Below are positions 15,649 through 24,300 of a stretch of 64,000 bases of DNA, in pieces. Made by a program: the position numbers and the translations under genes. Source of the DNA: Clostridia bacterium. GTDB lineage: Bacteria; Bacillota; Clostridia; Christensenellales; Borkfalkiaceae. The stretch spans positions 124,001 to 188,000 of the forward strand of contig JAFQJB010000007.1 in assembly GCA_017397305.1 (NCBI GenBank), read 5' to 3'. The notes below the pieces were generated by a model that worked only from the letters and a program-made list of their open reading frames with translations, made no database searches and had not been told where the DNA came from. How positions within the stretch are numbered: the stretch's first letter is position 1; each line of letters begins with the position of its first letter.

Positions 15649-16989
15649 TCAAAGTTCCTCCACTAATTTTACGAACTTTTCACCCCTTTCTTCATACCCC
15701 GAAAAACTATCAAAACTTGCACAAGCGGGACTTAAGAGCACCGCGTCGCCATCTTTTGCAAAGATATTTGCAATCTTTACAGCGCTTTCAAAAGTGTTAG
15801 TCATGGTTATATTGTGATAACCGATATTCCCCGCACAATCTAGCATGTTAAACCTAGAAGCACCCATCAAAACCACTTGTTTTACGCCGTACTCTTTGAT
15901 TTTTTGGAAAAGTTCATCATACTTTTCACCCTTTTCGCTACCGCCTAAAATTAAAATTACTGGTTTTGTCATCATGCTTAGTGCACTTATGGTCGAAGCG
16001 GTGTTAGTTGCCTTGGAATCGTTATAAAAATCAATACCGCCTTTTGTTGCGATAAGCTCAGTTCTATGTTTAACCCCCTTAAACGATTTTAGTGCGTTTA
16101 CAATACTATCGTTTGAAACGCCAAGAAGTTTACAAACAGCTATAGCAAAAAGGGCGTCGCAAAGATTGTGTTCTCCTCTAAGCGTCAAGTCTTTTTCGTC
16201 CATTACGTATTCGCCAAAATTATATATTTTACCGCCCTCAGCATACGTACCCTCAACCCTTTCCCTTGTGGATACCCATATAACTTTAGCCTTTATTTCG
16301 GTATAGAAATTCTTTACCGTTTGGTCGTCGAAATTAAGTATTGCATATTCGCTCTCTCGCTGATTTTTGAAAATTTTCTTCTTCAAAAATATGTAATTAT
16401 CCATGCTGTAATGACGTTCCAAATGGTCGGGAGTCACGTTCAATATACACGAAATATGTGGGCAAAACGTATTGGTGCTCTCAAGTTGGAAACTTGAAAC
16501 CTCAGCCACTACAACGTCCTTTAGCGCAACGCTATCGACCTTTGAAGTGAGCGGAACACCGATATTACCCACCAAATGCGAAGTTATATTTGCTTCCTTT
16601 AATATACTATCAATTAGCGTGACGGTAGTCGTCTTTCCGTTTGTTCCTGTAACCGCAACAAGTCTTGGAATAAACTGCAAAAACCCAAACTCCAATTCCC
16701 CTATTATTCGCTTCCCCGCTTGCTTAAACTTTACTGCGACAGGGTGGTTTATGGGTGCCCCCGGGCTTATAACTAGCACGTCGATTTGGCTTATAATTTT
16801 ATCCACGTCCTCTACACTAACCCGCTTTGCACCAAGGGATGTTAACCTTTCTATTGCATCGTCGATTTTAGGGCTTTTTAGCTCTTCAAAAAAATAGCAA
16901 TCGGCGCCCGATTGCATCAAATAATTTGCTACGGCGAACCCGCTTTTTGACACGCCGAGCACAATAAATTTTTGGTTTAGAACGTCCAT
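15649..16989 (-). CDS. murD: UDP-N-acetylmuramoylalanine--D-glutamate ligase MurD
   Basis: 446 residues from the ATG with TGAGGT ahead of it; an upstream in-frame TTG was rejected. Mur ligase: P-loop VTGTNGKTTTVTLID (near residue 110), central-domain HLERH (VTPDHLERHYSM), C-terminal domain with GVKHRTELI and FYNDSKATN, typical of MurD. It adds D-glutamate to UDP-MurNAc-L-alanine in the cytoplasm. It starts 8 bases after mraY; its TGA abuts the ftsW TTG. Confidence 0.96.
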   Translation of the reverse strand: MDVLNQKFIVLGVSKSGFAVANYLMQSGADCYFFEELKSPKIDDAIERLTSLGAKRVSVEDVDKIISQIDVLVISPGAPINHPVAVKFKQAGKRIIGELEFGFLQFIPRLVAVTGTNGKTTTVTLIDSILKEANITSHLVGNIGVPLTSKVDSVALKDVVVAEVSSFQLESTNTFCPHISCILNVTPDHLERHYSMDNYIFLKKKIFKNQRESEYAILNFDDQTVKNFYTEIKAKVIWVSTRERVEGTYAEGGKIYNFGEYVMDEKDLTLRGEHNLCDALFAIAVCKLLGVSNDSIVNALKSFKGVKHRTELIATKGGIDFYNDSKATNTASTISALSMMTKPVILILGGSEKGEKYDELFQKIKEYGVKQVVLMGASRFNMLDCAGNIGYHNITMTNTFESAVKIANIFAKDGDAVLLSPACASFDSFSGYEERGEKFVKLVEEL

Positions 16990-16996
16990 TTTTACC

Positions 16997-17980
16997 TCAC
17001 AAATAACCAATTATACAGGCTGTCCCACAGAGCGCGGTTATTAACGAATAAGCATAGGCAATTGAACTTTCACTAGAACCTTTTAATTGAAAGTGGTGAT
17101 GAAGCGGTGCTTTTAAGAAAAATCTTTTGCCGTTATGCTTAAACCTTGCAACCTGCATAATTACCGATATGCTGGAAGTTACGAACATTATGCCAATAAT
17201 GGGCACAAAAAAACTATTAGAGGAAAAAATACTTATCGCACCGATAAATCCACCGATAGAAAGCGAACCCGTATCCCCCATAAAAACCTTTGCACGATAG
17301 GTGTTAAAAAGCAAAAAGCCTGCTATCCCCCCTATGAGCGTACACGATAAAAGTTGTAACATTTTATATTCATGTTCGTCAAAATACAAGTGATTTAATA
17401 CGCTTAACTGCACACCTATCAATAAGGTTACTATAGTTAAATAAACAAGTGACACACTTCCTGCAAGTCCGTCAAGCCCGTCGGTAAGATTTACGCTGTT
17501 CGTGATTGCAATAAAAATAAAGGCTATTATCGGCACGGAAAAATAACCCAAATCTATTGTTTTTTGGGTGAAAGGTATGTGAAAAATTGTCAGTCCGTTT
17601 TTAACCGCAAAAGTCCCCGCAAACAGCGCTATCGCCGTTTGGAATATAATTTTTTGATAACCTTTAAGTCCTTTATTATGCTTAAATCTAACCTTTATAA
17701 AATCGTCCAAAAAGCCGACTAACATAAAAGAAAGCCCTATCACCATACCGACTGTTGCGATTCGCCCTTTTGCCCCACCGAATACTATAAACACTATGAC
17801 TGCTGACAGCACGAAAATTAGACCGCCCATTGTGGGTGTGCCTTCTTTTTCCTTGTGCTCAGTAACGTATTCGTACACGGGTTGCCCCGCCTTGAACCTT
17901 TTAAAAAATGGAATTAGTATCCATCCAAAGATTACCGATAAAATACAAGATAATATTATCGCTAGCAAAAACCATTTCAC
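16997..17980 (-). CDS. mraY: Phospho-N-acetylmuramoyl-pentapeptide transferase MraY
   Basis: 327 residues, about ten membrane helices. It links the UDP-MurNAc-pentapeptide to undecaprenyl phosphate to form lipid I. Signatures: GTPTMGGL, FLDDFIKVRFKHNKGL (catalytic DD), NSVNLTDGLDGLAGS, FMGDTGSLSIGG and the HHHFQLKG loop. The start is GTG, overlapping the murE stop (GTGA). murF, which usually lies between murE and mraY, is missing here. Confidence 0.97.
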   Translation of the reverse strand: MKWFLLAIILSCILSVIFGWILIPFFKRFKAGQPVYEYVTEHKEKEGTPTMGGLIFVLSAVIVFIVFGGAKGRIATVGMVIGLSFMLVGFLDDFIKVRFKHNKGLKGYQKIIFQTAIALFAGTFAVKNGLTIFHIPFTQKTIDLGYFSVPIIAFIFIAITNSVNLTDGLDGLAGSVSLVYLTIVTLLIGVQLSVLNHLYFDEHEYKMLQLLSCTLIGGIAGFLLFNTYRAKVFMGDTGSLSIGGFIGAISIFSSNSFFVPIIGIMFVTSSISVIMQVARFKHNGKRFFLKAPLHHHFQLKGSSESSIAYAYSLITALCGTACIIGYL

Positions 17981-19422
17981 TGCTCGTTTCCCCTAATTAT
18001 TTCTTTTATGGTATCTTTGTCGTTGTAGACGTGTTTTATACCGAGAATTTCTTGATAATTCTCTCCGCCCTTTCCAGCAATCAGCACTACGTCTCCCTTT
18101 GTAGCGATAGATAGCGCATATTCTATACCCTGCCTTCTATTTTCGATAAGTACGTATTTTTTACTTACCGATAAAATTCCCTCTTCAATTTGCTTTATAA
18201 TTTCCATAGGTTCTTCGTACCGCGGATTATCCGACGTAATAATTGTAAAATCGGCAATTTCGCCACTGATTTTGCCCATGATTTTTCTTTTTGAATTATC
18301 CCTATTCCCACCGCAACCAAACACGCATAGTAATTTATTTTTACACGTTGCTTTTAAGGTAGAAAGCACCTTACTTAACCCGTCGGGCGTGTGCGCATAA
18401 TCAACGTAAACGGCATATTCACCGCGGTGAACACATTCTAACCGCCCCTCTACTCCCCTTTGTTTTTGCAAACTATTTACCGCAACTTCGGGGTTTATTC
18501 CTAAAAGTGACAAGGCGGTCAGCGCACCCATTGCGTTATACGCGTTAAATTTACCGATATAATTTAGATTTACCTTGTGTATGCAATCGAATAAGTTTAT
18601 AACAAAGTTAACCCCACTATCGCTTTCAACAAGGTCAATCGCAAACACGTCGGCGGGGTTTTCTATGCCGTACGTTATAGAATTATCAATTAGCCCGCTT
18701 ATCTCAAAGCCTACTTTATCATCACTATTCGTTACGACGTATTTGCATTTGTTTGATTTGAAAAAACTTATCTTTGTTTTCTTATACTCTTCCATATCCT
18801 TAAAAAAATCAAGGTGGTCTTGCGAAAGGTTGGTAAAGAGTGCAACCTCAAAGTCAATACCAAAAACCTTTTGCCAATAAATTGCATGGGCGGAAACTTC
18901 CATAACCACAATTTCGACCCCGTCAACGTACATATCATAAAAGGTTTTATAAAGCTGTATTGGGTCTGGAGTGGTGAGAGAGGCTTTTGTGAACTTGTCC
19001 CCATAATAGCATCCAAGCGTGCCGATTAGCCCGCACTTTTTCCCTACGTCTTTTAATACGTTATAAATCATATGTGTGGTGGTGGTCTTGCCATTCGTCC
19101 CAATAGCCCCAACAAAACGCATTTTTTTGTGGACGTTAAGATAAAAATTCGCACAAAGTTGTCCAATAGCCTTTCTTGTATCTTCAACGATAACTTGCGT
19201 TAAGTGTGTTTCAACCTCGCTCTCGCTTAAAATTGCAACTCCGCCGTACATCTCAACTTGCTTTACGTAGTTTTTGCCGTCGTTTTCTTTTCCCTTATGA
19301 GCAACAAACAAACTGCCCTTGCCTATGCAGTTACTATTCTCTTTAACGTCGGTAATTTCAATCTCTCCGTTCCCTATAATTTTTTTTACACTTACGCCTT
19401 TAAGCAATTGTTCTAACTTCAT
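17977..19422 (-). CDS. murE: UDP-MurNAc-tripeptide synthetase MurE (meso-DAP type)
   Basis: 481 residues. Mur ligase with P-loop AIGTNGKTTTTHM (near residue 108), TTPDP segment, central motif LSQDHLDFF, and the C-terminal substrate motif SDNPRYEEP. DNPR is typical of enzymes that add meso-diaminopimelate, so the stem peptide is probably the DAP type. GAGGTG lies 6 bases before the ATG. It is the first gene downstream of the plus-strand insertion in the dcw cluster and now needs its own promoter, for which I see no strong candidate in 19423-19600. Confidence 0.96.
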   Translation of the reverse strand: MKLEQLLKGVSVKKIIGNGEIEITDVKENSNCIGKGSLFVAHKGKENDGKNYVKQVEMYGGVAILSESEVETHLTQVIVEDTRKAIGQLCANFYLNVHKKMRFVGAIGTNGKTTTTHMIYNVLKDVGKKCGLIGTLGCYYGDKFTKASLTTPDPIQLYKTFYDMYVDGVEIVVMEVSAHAIYWQKVFGIDFEVALFTNLSQDHLDFFKDMEEYKKTKISFFKSNKCKYVVTNSDDKVGFEISGLIDNSITYGIENPADVFAIDLVESDSGVNFVINLFDCIHKVNLNYIGKFNAYNAMGALTALSLLGINPEVAVNSLQKQRGVEGRLECVHRGEYAVYVDYAHTPDGLSKVLSTLKATCKNKLLCVFGCGGNRDNSKRKIMGKISGEIADFTIITSDNPRYEEPMEIIKQIEEGILSVSKKYVLIENRRQGIEYALSIATKGDVVLIAGKGGENYQEILGIKHVYNDKDTIKEIIRGNEQ

Positions 19423-19592
19423 ATCGCACCTCTATAATATCAGTTCACTCATAATATACTTTTACTACAAGCATAAAATTCTAATTTCTGTCGATTTTTT
19501 TGTGCTTTTGTCCTTTAAGGTGTTGGCATTTAATTGTTTATATTTTAGTTTGCCTATAAAATGCTCTATATTGTTTTTTTTGCTTAATATTA

Positions 19593-19621
19593 TTGCATTT
19601 TTATAACTTGTAATGTATACT
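19593..19621 (+). promoter_or_regulatory. Promoter of the AraC-family gene (leaderless arrangement)
   Basis: TTGCAT (19593-19598), 17-base spacer, TATACT (19616-19621). The ATG at 19628 is 7 bases from the -10, at the expected transcript start. Confidence 0.75.
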
Positions 19622-19627
19622 TTAAGT

Positions 19628-20452
19628 ATGGAAAGCAAATCAACAAATTTAAGCATAAAAACGCCTAACTTGATAACTGAGGACGTGGGAATTTCAACAA
19701 CCACATTGCAAATTGCTCAGTTTGCACTACACCAGCACCGCCATTATGAAATTATTTTCGTTCTAAGCGGTCAAATTCTCCATGCGGTTAACGGAGTTGA
19801 ACACGTTCATTCAGAGGGCGATTGCATTTTGCTTCCCCCCGACGTTTCGCACGAAGTAAGTCCCACAAAAAAATCTACCGTTCTTCGCCACGTAATGATA
19901 TCGCCAAGGTTTTTTCAAGACACATTGCGTTTAATAAAAGAAGACGACCTTTTTACAAATAGCGATATGCATATAATTAAGTTAGAAAAACCCGAACTTA
20001 TAGAGTTCGAGTCGGTTATAAGAAAGTTTTCAAGCGAAAGCAGTTTTTCTAAAAAACGTTGTATCGGTGCGGAAATCATACTAAAAATTGCAAGCAAACA
20101 ATTATCAAAGGAAAAAACTTCCAATCAGTTTTTACCCTCTCTCGTTAGAAGAATTTGCGAACTTTTATATAAAGACGAATTTGTTAAAGGCGGTATAAGA
20201 CTTATACTTAGCGAACTAAAATACAGCAACTCTTACGTTTGCCATATTTTTAAGAGGCATATGGGAATAACGCTATCCGATTACATTAAGAACGTTAGAC
20301 TTGACCACGTTGCCTATTATCTTAAAACAACCGAGTATTCATTAAAAGAAATTTGCGATTTAGTGGGAATTGAAAGTTTATCTTACGCAAACAAGATTTT
20401 TAAAGAAAAATACAAAACCACCCCTATCGCTTATAGAAAAAACAATATATAA
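19628..20452 (+). CDS. AraC-family transcriptional regulator with cupin sensor
   Basis: 274 residues. N-terminal cupin-like ligand domain (FALHQHRHYEIIFVLSG, then DCILLPPDVSHEV) and C-terminal double helix-turn-helix (about 175-272; GIRLILSELKYSNSYVCHIFKRHMGITLSDYIKNVRL, split here only as described). It is probably the sugar-responsive activator of the three genes that follow on the same strand. Start: an in-frame ATG at 19613 overlaps the -10 box, so the next ATG at 19628 is preferred. No ribosome binding site is present. It lies 3 bases before the SD region of the next gene. Confidence 0.88.
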   Translation: MESKSTNLSIKTPNLITEDVGISTTTLQIAQFALHQHRHYEIIFVLSGQILHAVNGVEHVHSEGDCILLPPDVSHEVSPTKKSTVLRHVMISPRFFQDTLRLIKEDDLFTNSDMHIIKLEKPELIEFESVIRKFSSESSFSKKRCIGAEIILKIASKQLSKEKTSNQFLPSLVRRICELLYKDEFVKGGIRLILSELKYSNSYVCHIFKRHMGITLSDYIKNVRLDHVAYYLKTTEYSLKEICDLVGIESLSYANKIFKEKYKTTPIAYRKNNI

Positions 20453-20467
20453 ATTTTGGAGGAAAAT

Positions 20468-22510
20468 ATGTGCGCTAAAGTTTTGGAAAAAGACCAATAC
20501 GTTAAGGGTATTTCCATTATCAACCCCGACGAAGTGGAAAAGGGTTATCTTCTTCATTGCATCGAATATGCAAAAAAGTGCGGTTATAACCACATTCAAA
20601 TAACCGGACCTATCCACGACCCCGTTAAAGGCAATATCGACGGAATGACCTTTAACAGAAAATACGCTCAGTTTAACAACGAAAAGGACGCAGATTACGT
20701 TAATCTATGTCTAGATGCGGTTAACGAAGGTCTTGAAATTTCAAGCAAGGCTGGTATCAAAACGTTCATGTGGCACCACGAACTTGACCTCCCTAACGGA
20801 TTTAAAAGTGCTTTCCCCGAAACGCTTAACGAAAACGGCGATATCGAAGTTTCGCACCCTATCGTTAAAGACTATTTAGAGAATAAAATTTTGGACTTCT
20901 TTTATGCATATCCAAAGATGGACGGCATTGTTTTAACCTTGCACGAAACAAAAATCCCCTTACTTAAGCTAAAAAATCAAAAACTTGACAAGATTGAAAG
21001 GGTTAAACACGTTACAAAGATTTTATACGATGCTTGTTCAAAATTGGGTAAAGAAATGATTTTGCGTCCCTTCGCTTCGCAAGCACAAGACCAAACGGAT
21101 ATGGTAAAAGCTTTTGCCGAAGTTTCAAAAGACATTATCATAATGGACAAGTGGACTAAATACGACTGGTCACTATCCCTACCCGACAACGATTTCTTTG
21201 AGGAAATTACCGAAAACCCCTTCGTTGTAGAAACGGATATTTTTGGCGAGTATTTTGGCAAGGGTAGACTTCCCATTATGCTCAAAGAACACATTGAGCA
21301 CAAGTATAACCACTGCCAAAAATACCCCAACTCTGGTTTTGTAAATAGAATTGACCGCAACTACCAAAATCCGTTCGGCACAGTTAACGAAGTTAACCTT
21401 ATCGTTATGAGTTCAATATTAAACGGGCTTGACGTTGACGAACAAGTGGACAAGTTTTTCAAGGAAAAATTTGGCGATTGCTATAGAGAAGTTAGAAAAA
21501 TTATGGAAGATACTGAAAGTAATCAAAAGAAAATTTTCTATCTTGACAATTATTACTTCACACAAGGCAGTTACTTCCCCGACGTAAACCACTGCAAAAA
21601 CCACTTCTTCTTTGAAATCATGAAGGAAAAATGCGAAATCGCCTCAAACGAATGGTTTATCCCTGTCGGTTGGAAACGCGGTTCGATAGAAAAAATCTTG
21701 ACCGAAAAAGACGAGGCCGTTAGTGAGGCGGAAGATATATTAAACAGAGTTAGAGCACTCGAAGGTAAAATTGATAAAGACGAATACGCTAAACTCTACT
21801 TAAAATTCAAAAACCTTTACTACGTTGCTCATTTGTGGAGGGAACTTACCCTATCGCTATACAATATGACCAAATACTTTGAGTTGAAAGATAAAACTTA
21901 TCTAAAAGAACTTAAAGGTCATATGAAAAACATCGACAAAATCAATCTTGAGGGCAAAACTGAGTTTGGAGAAGACTTCTATAACTTCCTAGGTTGTCGT
22001 GGTTTTACACACGATACCCCCGAATTTGGCGGTGACTTTGTTAAGAGCTTAAAAGCAAACTTAAAAGCCGAATTGAAGGCGCAAAAGTTAATAGATAAGC
22101 AAAAAGATTTAACCGACTATATAATTTGCGGTGGTTGTGTTGAAGGACACAAACTTCAAAAAGAGGTTAATTTTAGCGACACCATGCTTGTTAACGGCGA
22201 TATAGTAAGAATTCCCGGTAATCGCAGAGGTGCTAAGTGGAGCCAAATCAATGCTCACGGCTGGTTCTCGTATGAACTAAAAGTAAAACCCAACAGTGAC
22301 AACCAAATATGCTTACTTTTAGGCAGTGCTACCGATAAACTATCTATAAAAATTGCTATCGGCAAAGACGTTTACACCATTCAACAAGCGATTAAGGGCA
22401 AGAAAGATTTCGTATTCAATTACAAGGCTAGTGACAGCGATTCCGTTCGCATTAGAATTGATAGAATTGACGGGAACACTCCCTTTATATATACTATTAC
22501 AAGCAAATAG
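20468..22510 (+). CDS. Unrecognised 680-residue protein, possible intracellular TIM-barrel glycosidase
   Basis: 680 residues without signal peptide or membrane helix. I do not recognise the family with certainty. Residues about 15-330 read like a (beta/alpha)8 barrel: GYNHIQITGP, KTFMWHHELDLP, DGIVLTLHETK and EMILRPFA are strand-end motifs with possible catalytic acids (E in HHELD, E in HETK). A helical section rich in Lys and Glu follows (350-570), then a beta-sandwich-like tail (590-680; GWFSYELKVKP) like accessory domains of glycosidases. A distant relation to alpha-glucuronidases is possible but not shown. GGAGG lies 5 bases before ATG 20468. Co-transcription with an aldolase and a dehydrogenase suggests uronate or other acidic-sugar breakdown (inference). 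Confidence 0.75.
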   Translation: MCAKVLEKDQYVKGISIINPDEVEKGYLLHCIEYAKKCGYNHIQITGPIHDPVKGNIDGMTFNRKYAQFNNEKDADYVNLCLDAVNEGLEISSKAGIKTFMWHHELDLPNGFKSAFPETLNENGDIEVSHPIVKDYLENKILDFFYAYPKMDGIVLTLHETKIPLLKLKNQKLDKIERVKHVTKILYDACSKLGKEMILRPFASQAQDQTDMVKAFAEVSKDIIIMDKWTKYDWSLSLPDNDFFEEITENPFVVETDIFGEYFGKGRLPIMLKEHIEHKYNHCQKYPNSGFVNRIDRNYQNPFGTVNEVNLIVMSSILNGLDVDEQVDKFFKEKFGDCYREVRKIMEDTESNQKKIFYLDNYYFTQGSYFPDVNHCKNHFFFEIMKEKCEIASNEWFIPVGWKRGSIEKILTEKDEAVSEAEDILNRVRALEGKIDKDEYAKLYLKFKNLYYVAHLWRELTLSLYNMTKYFELKDKTYLKELKGHMKNIDKINLEGKTEFGEDFYNFLGCRGFTHDTPEFGGDFVKSLKANLKAELKAQKLIDKQKDLTDYIICGGCVEGHKLQKEVNFSDTMLVNGDIVRIPGNRRGAKWSQINAHGWFSYELKVKPNSDNQICLLLGSATDKLSIKIAIGKDVYTIQQAIKGKKDFVFNYKASDSDSVRIRIDRIDGNTPFIYTITSK

Positions 22511-22522
22511 CGAGGTAAAATT

Positions 22523-23287
22523 ATGAACAAATATCAAGTATTAAGAGAAAAATTTGACAATCGCGAAAAAATTGTCGGTGCATCAATGGTTATTTTTAAC
22601 AACACCATAATTTTAGAAAAAATGGCAAGCAGAAGTGACCTTGACTTTATCCTTTTTGATGCCGAACACGGCATTTTCGACGCGCAAAACGTTATTCCGT
22701 CCTTACAAGTTAATCGCCTTTTAGGTATCCCCACTATCGTTAGAGCACAAGACGCAGAATATCACCTCGTTGCAAAACTTGTCGATATGGGTGCGGACGG
22801 AATTATGATTCCTAGAACAGAAACGTTAGAACAAATTAAAACGGCTATCGACGGCTTACTTTTCTCGCCCGTTGGAAGAAAAGGTATGGGCGGTTTTGGA
22901 CAAATGAGAGCGGGCGAAAAGTTTGATGACTTTGCTAAAACTAGATTCCTTCTCCCCCAAATCGAATCGCCTGAAGGTATTAAAAATCTTCCCGCAATCC
23001 TCGAAAAATACGGCGAATACATAAGTGCCGTTATCGTTGGACCTTACGATATGTCGGTTATGGTGGGCACGCCTTGCGATATTGCAAGTAAACCCATGCT
23101 TGACGCTATACAGCAAGTATTTGATATTTGCAACAAGTATAAAAAATCTTGCGGAATTTTCTGCGATGACGAAGAGAAAGCAAAACTTTATCGTAAAATG
23201 GGCGCAAACGTGCTTTGGATGGCGACAGATAGAGATTATTTTATGCGCGGCTATAACGCAATGCTCGACGGAGTTAAAAATATTTAG
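22523..23287 (+). CDS. HpcH/HpaI-family class II aldolase
   Basis: 254 residues, normal for 2-keto-3-deoxy-acid aldolases such as GarL and HpaI. Family motifs: FDAEHGIFDAQ (catalytic His), PTIVRAQDAE (Arg), GADGIMIPRTET, PQIESPEGIKNL (metal-binding Glu) and VIVGPYDMSV (metal-binding Asp). These enzymes cleave 2-keto-3-deoxy sugar acids to pyruvate plus an aldehyde. The actual substrate is unknown. GAGGT lies 7 bases before the ATG; 12 bases separate it from the preceding gene. In this block it would follow the sugar-releasing step. Confidence 0.92.
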   Translation: MNKYQVLREKFDNREKIVGASMVIFNNTIILEKMASRSDLDFILFDAEHGIFDAQNVIPSLQVNRLLGIPTIVRAQDAEYHLVAKLVDMGADGIMIPRTETLEQIKTAIDGLLFSPVGRKGMGGFGQMRAGEKFDDFAKTRFLLPQIESPEGIKNLPAILEKYGEYISAVIVGPYDMSVMVGTPCDIASKPMLDAIQQVFDICNKYKKSCGIFCDDEEKAKLYRKMGANVLWMATDRDYFMRGYNAMLDGVKNI

Positions 23288-23296
23288 GAGAGAAAA

Positions 23297-24256
23297 ATGA
23301 AAATTGTTGTTTTGGATAAGCCGAGAGAAAACCCCGGTGAAATTGATTGGTCTCAAGTTGAAAAATTGGGCGAAGCAAGAATTTATGACGATACCCCTCA
23401 AGATAAAATTGCCGAAACTATTGGTGATGCGGAAATTGTTATGCTAAACAAAGGCAAAATCACAAGAGAAATTTTGGACGCCTGCCCCAATATTAAGTTT
23501 ATTTCAGTTATCGCTACAGGTTTTAACAAAATCGACCTAGTTGCAGCAAAGGAAAAGGGAATTCCCGTATCCAACGTTCCCTCATACGGCAGTAAGGCAA
23601 TCGGTCAACATGCAATAGCGCACCTTTTAGAAATCACCAACCACATCGCTCACCACGATAAAGAAGTTAAAAAGTTACGCACTAGCACCGCTACCGACTG
23701 GTGCTTTTGGGACTACCCCATTTATGAACTAGAGTATAAAACTATGGGCATAATTGGACTTGGAAGAATTGGTCAAACGGTTGCTAGAACGGCACTAGGG
23801 CTTGGTATGAACGTCATTGCTTGCGACAATTACCAAAGCGAAGAGATGAAAGCGCTCGGTGTTAAGTACGTTGATTTTGAAGAACTTTTAAAAACTGCCG
23901 ACGTTATAAGTTTACACTGCAACCTTACCGAATCAAATCACGATATGATAAACAAAGACACCATTGCAAAAATGAAAGACGGCGTTATCATACTTAACAA
24001 CAGCCGTGGTGAACTTATCGATGAGCAAGCACTTGCCGATGCGTTAAACAGCGGAAAAATTTACGGTGCTGGACTTGATGCGCTAAGAACCGAACCAGTA
24101 AATGCCGATAACCCCTTACTCACCGCTAAAAACTGCTTTATCACACCGCATATCAGTTGGGCTGCACTCGATACCAGAAGAAGACTTATCCGTCTCGCTA
24201 CCGAAAACGTTAAGGCCTTCATTGAAGGCAACCCTATTAACGTGGTGAACAACTAA
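23297..24256 (+). CDS. D-isomer-specific 2-hydroxyacid dehydrogenase (glycerate/hydroxypyruvate type)
   Basis: 319 residues. NAD-binding motif GLGRIGQTVARTALGLGMNVIACD (from about residue 153), catalytic Arg in LNNSRGELIDE, Glu in DALRTEP and His in ITPHISWA. The family reduces hydroxypyruvate, glyoxylate or similar 2-keto acids. Closest in style to glycerate dehydrogenases. It lies 9 bases after the aldolase gene and has AGGAGAG as ribosome binding site. It could reduce the aldehyde- or keto-acid-derived product of the aldolase (inference). It ends at a strong terminator. Confidence 0.92.
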   Translation: MKIVVLDKPRENPGEIDWSQVEKLGEARIYDDTPQDKIAETIGDAEIVMLNKGKITREILDACPNIKFISVIATGFNKIDLVAAKEKGIPVSNVPSYGSKAIGQHAIAHLLEITNHIAHHDKEVKKLRTSTATDWCFWDYPIYELEYKTMGIIGLGRIGQTVARTALGLGMNVIACDNYQSEEMKALGVKYVDFEELLKTADVISLHCNLTESNHDMINKDTIAKMKDGVIILNNSRGELIDEQALADALNSGKIYGAGLDALRTEPVNADNPLLTAKNCFITPHISWAALDTRRRLIRLATENVKAFIEGNPINVVNN

Positions 24257-24270
24257 TTTTAACTATACTA

Positions 24271-24300
24271 AAAGCGTTTGGAATTCCAAACGCTTTTTTT
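24271..24300 (+). terminator. Terminator between the catabolic block and ftsI
   Basis: A fully self-complementary AAAGCGTTTGG / CCAAACGCTTT (24271-24296) with seven T residues on the plus side. On the minus side only CTTTTAG follows, so ftsI read-through is stopped less well. Confidence 0.88.

Noticed and set aside
19423-24298. Prophage or transposon carrying the catabolic block in the dcw cluster.
   Set aside because: No integrase, transposase, terminal repeats or target duplication were found at its edges.
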